Below are positions 5,927-9,968 of a stretch of DNA of 9,968 nt, piece by piece (positions within the stretch are counted from its first letter, which is position 1; each line of letters starts with the position of its first letter). The notes beneath the pieces were generated by a model that saw nothing but the letters and a program-made list of their open reading frames with translations, did no database searches and was not told where the DNA came from. The stretch covers positions 1 through 9,968 of the forward strand of contig JBFHQE010000037.1 in assembly GCA_041592335.1 (NCBI GenBank), given 5' to 3'. This DNA comes from JBFHQE01 sp041592335. GTDB taxonomy: Bacteria > Pseudomonadota > Gammaproteobacteria > Thiohalobacterales > Thiohalobacteraceae. Made by a program: the position numbers and the translations under genes.

Positions 5927-7330
5927 TTATCCTCCTGCCGGGCCGAGGAAGCGGCCAGTCTGAGTGGTAGTGATAGCGGGGTTTTCCCGCGACGTCAGGG
6001 TGAATTCAATCGTGTTGCTCGCGTTCTTGAGGTGCACCGGGTCAATGCGCACGCGTACCGGCAGTCCGAAGACTTCGCCGGCGGGGACGCTGATAATGAC
6101 ATTGCCGGTATCGAGCTCCATTTCGGGCAGGCCAGTCACCTGCAGATCGTACACGTGCGCCTGCTCATCCATGTTAATCAGCTTGAGCGTATACACGTTT
6201 TCAATATAGCCGAGATTGGTTTCACGATAGAGGGAATTGCGGTCGCGAATAATGTCGAGCTCCACCGGGATGCGCTGGCTGATGGCATAAAACAGGCCGA
6301 CGGTGAGCGCAACCAGTACGGCAGCATAAAAAATCGTGCGGAAGCGCAGTACATGCTGGCCCTGGTGATGCAGAATGTTTTCCGTGGTATAGCGAATGAG
6401 TCCCTTGCTGTAACCCATTTTGTCCATGACGTCATCGCAGACATCGACGCAGGCGGCACAGCCGATACACTGGTATTGCAGGCCGTTACGGATGTCGATG
6501 CCGGTCGGGCAGACCTGTACGCACATGGTGCAATCGATGCAATCGCCCAGTCCGGCCTGTTTCGGATCGGCATTGCGCTTGCGCGAGCCGCGCGGTTCGC
6601 CGCGTGCCTCGTCGTAGGAAATGATCAGCGTGTCCTTGTCGAACATGGCGCTCTGGAAACGCGCGTAGGGGCACATATAAATGCATACCTGTTCGCGCAG
6701 CCAGCCCGCGTTGCCATAAGTGGCAAAGCCGTAGAACAGAATCCAGAAAGTTTCCCAGGGGCCTAGCTGGAAGGGGTAAACGGCCGCGCCCAGTTCGCGG
6801 ATTGGCGTGAAATAACCCACGAAGGTAAAACCGGTCCAGAGTGAAAAAATAATCCAGACGCTATGCTTGATTGCCTTGACGCGAAACTTGTTCGCGTTGA
6901 AAGCGGACTTGTCCAGTTTCATCTGTTTCGATCGATCGCCCTCGATCTTGCGTTCCATCCAGAGAAACACTTCGGTCCATACCGTTTGCGGGCAGGCATA
7001 ACCGCACCAGAGGCGACCGGCAAGCGCGGTAAAGAAGAACAAGGACAGGGCAGCGATAACCAGCAGCCAGGCAAGATAAAAGAAATCCTGCGGCCAGAAG
7101 GTCAAGCCAAGAATATAAAACTTGCGAGCCGGTAGATCGAACAGCACGGATTGATGTCCGTCATAGTTGATCCAGGGTATGAAGTAATACAAGCCCAGCA
7201 ACGCCAGCACGGCGGTGACGCGCAGATTGGCAAACAGCCCGTGCACTTCGCGCGGATAGATTTTCTTGCGCTTCTGATACAGCTCTTGTTCGACAGAATC
7301 GAGACTGACGTTTGTGGTTTTCGGTTCCAT
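5927..7330 (-). CDS. ccoG: CcoG, cupric reductase / cbb3 oxidase accessory protein
   Basis: An inner-membrane iron-sulfur protein that reduces Cu(II) to Cu(I) for insertion into the oxidase. It has 467 residues. Helices lie at about 37-55, 84-103, 156-174, 192-208 and 333-350. Conserved pairs are CGYACPQT (Cys109, Cys113) and CIYMCP (Cys216, Cys220). A bacterial ferredoxin domain has Cys264, 267, 270, 274-Pro and Cys288, 291, 294, 298, enough for two [4Fe-4S] clusters. The C-terminal part (about 355-467) is an Ig-like periplasmic domain. No strong Shine-Dalgarno sequence precedes the ATG. A separate FNR-like promoter and the ccoP terminator lie upstream, so this gene heads its own transcription unit. 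Confidence 0.95.
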   Translation of the reverse strand: MEPKTTNVSLDSVEQELYQKRKKIYPREVHGLFANLRVTAVLALLGLYYFIPWINYDGHQSVLFDLPARKFYILGLTFWPQDFFYLAWLLVIAALSLFFFTALAGRLWCGYACPQTVWTEVFLWMERKIEGDRSKQMKLDKSAFNANKFRVKAIKHSVWIIFSLWTGFTFVGYFTPIRELGAAVYPFQLGPWETFWILFYGFATYGNAGWLREQVCIYMCPYARFQSAMFDKDTLIISYDEARGEPRGSRKRNADPKQAGLGDCIDCTMCVQVCPTGIDIRNGLQYQCIGCAACVDVCDDVMDKMGYSKGLIRYTTENILHHQGQHVLRFRTIFYAAVLVALTVGLFYAISQRIPVELDIIRDRNSLYRETNLGYIENVYTLKLINMDEQAHVYDLQVTGLPEMELDTGNVIISVPAGEVFGLPVRVRIDPVHLKNASNTIEFTLTSRENPAITTTQTGRFLGPAGG

Positions 7331-7364
7331 GAGATCGAGTCAGGTTCAATGATAATGGTGATTC

Positions 7365-7370
7365 ACTATA
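7365..7370 (-). promoter_or_regulatory. -10 element of the ccoG promoter
   Basis: TATAGT on the minus strand matches the sigma70 -10 consensus at five of six positions. It places the transcript start near 7358-7359, leaving a leader of about 28 bases before the ccoG ATG. There is no good -35, as expected for an activator-dependent promoter. Confidence 0.5.
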
Positions 7371-7392
7371 ACGATTCATGGCAGCTCTAGAC

Positions 7393-7406
7393 CTGATCTA
7401 GCGCAA
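7393..7406 (-). promoter_or_regulatory. FNR/ANR-like binding site upstream of ccoG
   Basis: On the minus strand the sequence is TTGCG-CTAG-ATCAG, matching TTGAT-N4-ATCAA at seven of ten positions. Its centre (7399.5) is 40.5 to 41.5 bases upstream of the start predicted from the -10 at 7365-7370, exactly the class II position for FNR-type activators. FNR/ANR control of cco genes is well known in gammaproteobacteria. Confidence 0.55.
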
Positions 7407-7459
7407 GTGTCAGCGTAATGTCAGGGTCTTTCATAGTGCTGGTTTTTATAGGGTTTTAT

Positions 7460-7488
7460 AAAATAAAAACGGGCCCGAAGGCCCGTTT
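7460..7488 (-). terminator. Intrinsic terminator after ccoP (UUCG loop)
   Basis: On the minus strand AAACGGGCC (7488-7480), loop TTCG, GGCCCGTTT (7475-7467), then more T (to 7460). The C(UUCG)G tetraloop and GC-rich stem make it strong. It lies 22 bases after the ccoP stop codon and closes the ccoNOQP transcript. Confidence 0.85.
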
Positions 7489-7510
7489 AAGTTTCACTGC
7501 TGTATCGATG

Positions 7511-8416
7511 TTACTGAGACAGGCTGTACACGTAGGCCGCCAGTACATGGGCTTTGTCTTCGCCCAGGAAATCGGCGTGCGCTGGCATGCGACCGCTACG
7601 TCCATTGGCGATGGATTCGCGTACCTTGCCGGGCGAGCCGCCGTACAACCAGATGTTATCGGTCAGGTTCGGAGCACCCAGTGCCTGCATCCCTTTGCCA
7701 TCGGGACCATGACAGGCCATGCACATCATGTCATAGCGGGTCTTGCCAGCCGAGGCCTTGGCGGCATCCTGCGAACGGCCACTCAGCGACAGCACATATT
7801 CAGCCGCTTCGTCCACGCCCTGATCGCCCAACGCTGCCTGCCAGGATGGCATGGCGCCGGTACGGCCCTGCAGAATACTGGTCTTGATCGTGGCTGGATC
7901 GCCACCATACAGCCAGTCGTTATCCGCCAGGTTGGGGAAGCCGGTGGTGCCGCGTGCATCCGAGCCGTGACAGGTTGCGCAATAGTTCAGGAACAGGCGC
8001 TGACCGGCTTTCATGGCGTCGTCATTAGAGACCAGTGCCGCCATATCCTGCTTGGCAAAGTTGGCGAAGATCGGACCGTACTTGGCATCGGCCGCCGCAA
8101 TTTCCTCTTCATACTGGCTTTCGCCGGTCCAGTTGTTGGTGCCTTTCCAGGTGCCCAGTCCGGGATAAATGGCGAAGTAGGCCAGGCCAAACACCATGGT
8201 GATGTAGAACAGCCACAGCCACCAGCGTGGCAGCGGGTTGTTGTACTCTTCCAGTGTTTCATCCCATTTATGACCGGTGACTTCGCCGGAGGCGGATTCA
8301 CCCGCCTGTGGTTTTGAAGTCCAGCGAATCAGCCACCAGCAGGCAGCGATGTTACCCAGGGTGAGCAGAATCACCCACCAGTTCCAGAATTGACTGGTAA
8401 AAATAAAATCATTCAT
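7511..8416 (-). CDS. ccoP: cbb3-type cytochrome c oxidase subunit III (diheme CcoP)
   Basis: A membrane-anchored diheme cytochrome that passes electrons from soluble cytochromes to CcoO and CcoN. It has 301 residues. The N-terminus has two helices (about 9-31 and 64-85), the two-helix form of CcoP. Two cytochrome c domains follow: Cys146-x2-Cys149-His150 (CATCHG) with likely axial Met189 (GAMPSW), and Cys232-x2-Cys235-His236 (CMACHG) with Met277 (GRMPAH). The YGGDPATIKTSILQGR and YGGSPGKVRESIANGR segments repeat the same loop in each domain. The start overlaps the ccoQ stop by four bases (ATGA). Confidence 0.97.
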   Translation of the reverse strand: MNDFIFTSQFWNWWVILLTLGNIAACWWLIRWTSKPQAGESASGEVTGHKWDETLEEYNNPLPRWWLWLFYITMVFGLAYFAIYPGLGTWKGTNNWTGESQYEEEIAAADAKYGPIFANFAKQDMAALVSNDDAMKAGQRLFLNYCATCHGSDARGTTGFPNLADNDWLYGGDPATIKTSILQGRTGAMPSWQAALGDQGVDEAAEYVLSLSGRSQDAAKASAGKTRYDMMCMACHGPDGKGMQALGAPNLTDNIWLYGGSPGKVRESIANGRSGRMPAHADFLGEDKAHVLAAYVYSLSQ

Positions 8417-8574
8417 TGTTGTGATTCCTTCTCGTCGTCGCTGAAGGGCAGGTTCGCGGCTTCGTCAAAGTCCGCCTTGCGTTTGCTGCTCCAGGCCCAG
8501 ATCCAGATGCCAATGAAACTGACGAACATCAGCACCGTGAACAGTGAACGAATATCGTTGATGTCGATGTTCAT
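8413..8574 (-). CDS. ccoQ: cbb3-type cytochrome c oxidase subunit IV (CcoQ)
   Basis: A 53-residue membrane peptide, MNIDINDIRSLFTVLMFVSF at its start, then GIWIWAWSSKRKADFDEAANLPF. One helix (about 10-28) is followed by a basic, then acidic cytoplasmic tail, as in CcoQ/FixQ, which stabilises the oxidase complex. GGAGG lies five bases before the ATG. The start is two bases after the ccoO stop, and the stop overlaps ccoP in ATGA. The position between ccoO and ccoP confirms the call. Confidence 0.93.
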   Translation of the reverse strand: MNIDINDIRSLFTVLMFVSFIGIWIWAWSSKRKADFDEAANLPFSDDEKESQQ

Positions 8575-8576
8575 GA

Positions 8577-9185
8577 TTACCTCCGAGTCTTGATGCTGGT
8601 GCCGAGGTTCTGCAGATAGGCCACCAGCGCATCCAGTTCGGTCTTGCCCTGAACGGCGGCTTCGGCACCGGCGATATCCGCGTCGCTATAGGGCACGCCC
8701 AGGGTCCGCATCAGTTCCAGTTTTTTACCGGTCATTGAACTGTCGATCTGATTTTCCGCCAGCCAGGGGAATCCGGGCATGTTGGATTCCGGAACCACGT
8801 CGCGCGGATTGATGAGATGGACGCGGTGCCAGTCATCGGAATAGCGTTCGCCAACGCGTGCCAGATCCGGACCGGTGCGCTTGGAGCCCCACTGGAATGG
8901 ATGGTCGTAAACAAATTCACCGGCAACCGAGTAGTGACCATAACGTTCAGTTTCGGCACGGAACGGACGGATCATCTGTGAGTGACACAAATAACAGCCT
9001 TCACGCACATAAATGTCTCTGCCTTCCAGCTGCAACGCGGTATAGGGTTTCAAGCCTTCAACCGGTTCCGTGGTGGATTTAAGGAAGAACAGTGGAACGA
9101 TTTCCACCAGGCCGCCGACACTGATAACCAGGATGATGAGGATGGCCATCAGGCCGATATTTTTTTCAACTACTGCATGACTCAT
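8577..9185 (-). CDS. ccoO: cbb3-type cytochrome c oxidase subunit II (monoheme CcoO)
   Basis: A membrane-anchored monoheme cytochrome c that receives electrons from CcoP and hands them to the heme b of CcoN. It has 202 residues, normal for the family. One N-terminal helix (about 11-35) is followed by Cys64-x2-Cys67-His68 (CYLCHSQ) and the conserved MIRPFRAETERYGHYS. GPDLARVG (105-112) and the axial Met136 in SNMPGFPW come next. GAGGAGATCATC lies before the ATG, overlapping the end of ccoN; ten bases separate the two genes. Confidence 0.97.
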   Translation of the reverse strand: MSHAVVEKNIGLMAILIILVISVGGLVEIVPLFFLKSTTEPVEGLKPYTALQLEGRDIYVREGCYLCHSQMIRPFRAETERYGHYSVAGEFVYDHPFQWGSKRTGPDLARVGERYSDDWHRVHLINPRDVVPESNMPGFPWLAENQIDSSMTGKKLELMRTLGVPYSDADIAGAEAAVQGKTELDALVAYLQNLGTSIKTRR

Positions 9186-9195
9186 GATGATCTCC

Positions 9196-9968
9196 TCAAT
9201 GCGCCGCTTGTGGAATGGCGGTTTGTGCTGGTTGGCTGCCCTGAACTGTCTTGATCACGTTGTAGGCCATGATCAGCATGCCGGACAGGAACACCACGCC
9301 ACCGAGGAAGCGGACAAAGTAGTAGGGATACATGGCTTCGAGCGATTCGACGAAGCTGTAGGTCAGCGTGCCGTCGGCGTTCACCGCGCGCCACATCAGA
9401 CCCTGCATGATGCCGGAGATCCACATTGCCACGATGTACATCACCACCCCGATGGTGGAGACCCAGAAGTGCAGGTCGATGAGTTTCACCGAGTACATCT
9501 GCTCGCGGCCGAACATCCGGGGGATCAGGTAGTACATGGCACCGATGGATACCATGGCCACCCAGCCGAGCGCGCCGGAATGCACGTGACCGATAGTCCA
9601 GTCGGTGAAGTGACTGACGACGTTGACGCTCTTGATCGCCATCATCGGGCCTTCGAAAGTCGCGAGCCCGTAAAACGCCAGCGACAGCACGATGAACTTC
9701 AAAGCCGGATCCGTACGCAGCTTTTTCGACGCTGTCGAAACCGTCATGATGCCGTTGATCATCGTGGCCCAGGAGGGCGCCAGCAGCACCAGGCTCATGA
9801 CCATGCCCAGCGACTGCACCCAGTCGGGGATGGAGTTGTAATGCAGGTGGTGCGGGCCTGCCCAGATGTAGCTGTAGGTGAACGCCCAGAATGCGACGAC
9901 CGACAGGCGATAACTCCAGATCGGCCGGCCGGCCTGCTTCGGCAGGAAGTAATACATCATGCCGAGGA
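9196..9968 (-). CDS. ccoN: cbb3-type cytochrome c oxidase subunit I (CcoN), C-terminal part
   Basis: The catalytic heme-copper subunit, which reduces O2 and pumps protons. The frame runs off the right edge; about 256 residues are visible, roughly the last half. Counting from the Met at 9960, WAGPHHLHY holds two CuB histidines (37, 38) and the nearby Tyr of the YSY segment is the likely His-Tyr crosslink residue. FEGPMMAIKSVN carries the conserved Glu103. DWTIGHVHSGALGW holds the axial histidines of heme b3 and heme b (125, 127). Several membrane helices are visible. The third CuB ligand lies outside the window. That Met is internal and not the real start. Confidence 0.97.
   Translation of the reverse strand, partial: LGMMYYFLPKQAGRPIWSYRLSVVAFWAFTYSYIWAGPHHLHYNSIPDWVQSLGMVMSLVLLAPSWATMINGIMTVSTASKKLRTDPALKFIVLSLAFYGLATFEGPMMAIKSVNVVSHFTDWTIGHVHSGALGWVAMVSIGAMYYLIPRMFGREQMYSVKLIDLHFWVSTIGVVMYIVAMWISGIMQGLMWRAVNADGTLTYSFVESLEAMYPYYFVRFLGGVVFLSGMLIMAYNVIKTVQGSQPAQTAIPQAAH

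Noticed and set aside
6032..6766. Plus-strand open frame of 244 codons opposite ccoG
   Set aside because: Antisense to the ferredoxin domain of ccoG; a by-product of GC-rich codon use.
7418..8317. Long plus-strand open frame of 299 codons opposite ccoP
   Set aside because: It lies almost wholly antisense to ccoP, whose heme motifs prove the minus strand is coding. The plus-strand protein has no recognisable domain.
1..9968. CRISPR arrays, tRNA and rRNA genes, complete insertion sequences
   Set aside because: No regularly spaced repeats, tRNA-like folds, rRNA segments or transposase genes were seen.

Overview
The window looks like chromosomal DNA of a gammaproteobacterium. The evidence is a cbb3 cytochrome oxidase cluster of gammaproteobacterial type, a cloverleaf-shaped REP repeat resembling those of Pseudomonas and relatives, and a perfect GacA-type binding site. 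The species cannot be named. Core genes are moderately GC-rich; one block (about 2.5-4.1 kb) is visibly more AT-rich and looks acquired.

Layout. (1) 1-126: the end of a DsrE-family gene on the plus strand. (2) 127-508: a dense non-coding region with a cloverleaf REP, a long perfect palindrome that can terminate the DsrE gene, and then what reads as a minus-strand small RNA. That RNA ends in a GC-rich hairpin plus nine U residues, carries six GGA motifs, and has a perfect TGTAAG-N6-CTTACA box upstream, so it is a candidate RsmY/RsmZ/CsrB-type RNA. (3) 509-2390, plus strand: a tightly overlapping operon of proline iminopeptidase, D-aminoacyl-tRNA deacylase and a WbuC-type cupin protein. (4) 2391-4201: an AT-rich island with two plus-strand genes, a zinc-ribbon/membrane protein and a HEPN-like protein. 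It is enclosed by two inverted copies of a composite repeat of about 100 bp and sits where the two flanking operons converge. (5) 4202-7330, minus strand: ccoG, fixH/ccoH, a two-helix membrane protein and a DUF2189 membrane protein. (6) 7331-7510: the ccoP terminator with a UUCG loop, then an FNR/ANR-like promoter for ccoG. (7) 7511-9968, minus strand: ccoP, ccoQ (53 codons), ccoO and the 3' part of ccoN.

How they work together. CcoN, CcoO, CcoQ and CcoP form the high-affinity terminal oxidase. CcoG (cupric reductase) and FixH/CcoH act in its copper supply and assembly. The terminator and new promoter between ccoP and ccoG indicate that the assembly genes can be transcribed separately, probably when oxygen is low. 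The usual ccoI and ccoS genes are not in the window. The pip-dtd-cupin operon is housekeeping. The two island genes are the least understood coding sequences here, and the Rsm-like RNA is the most informative non-coding one.
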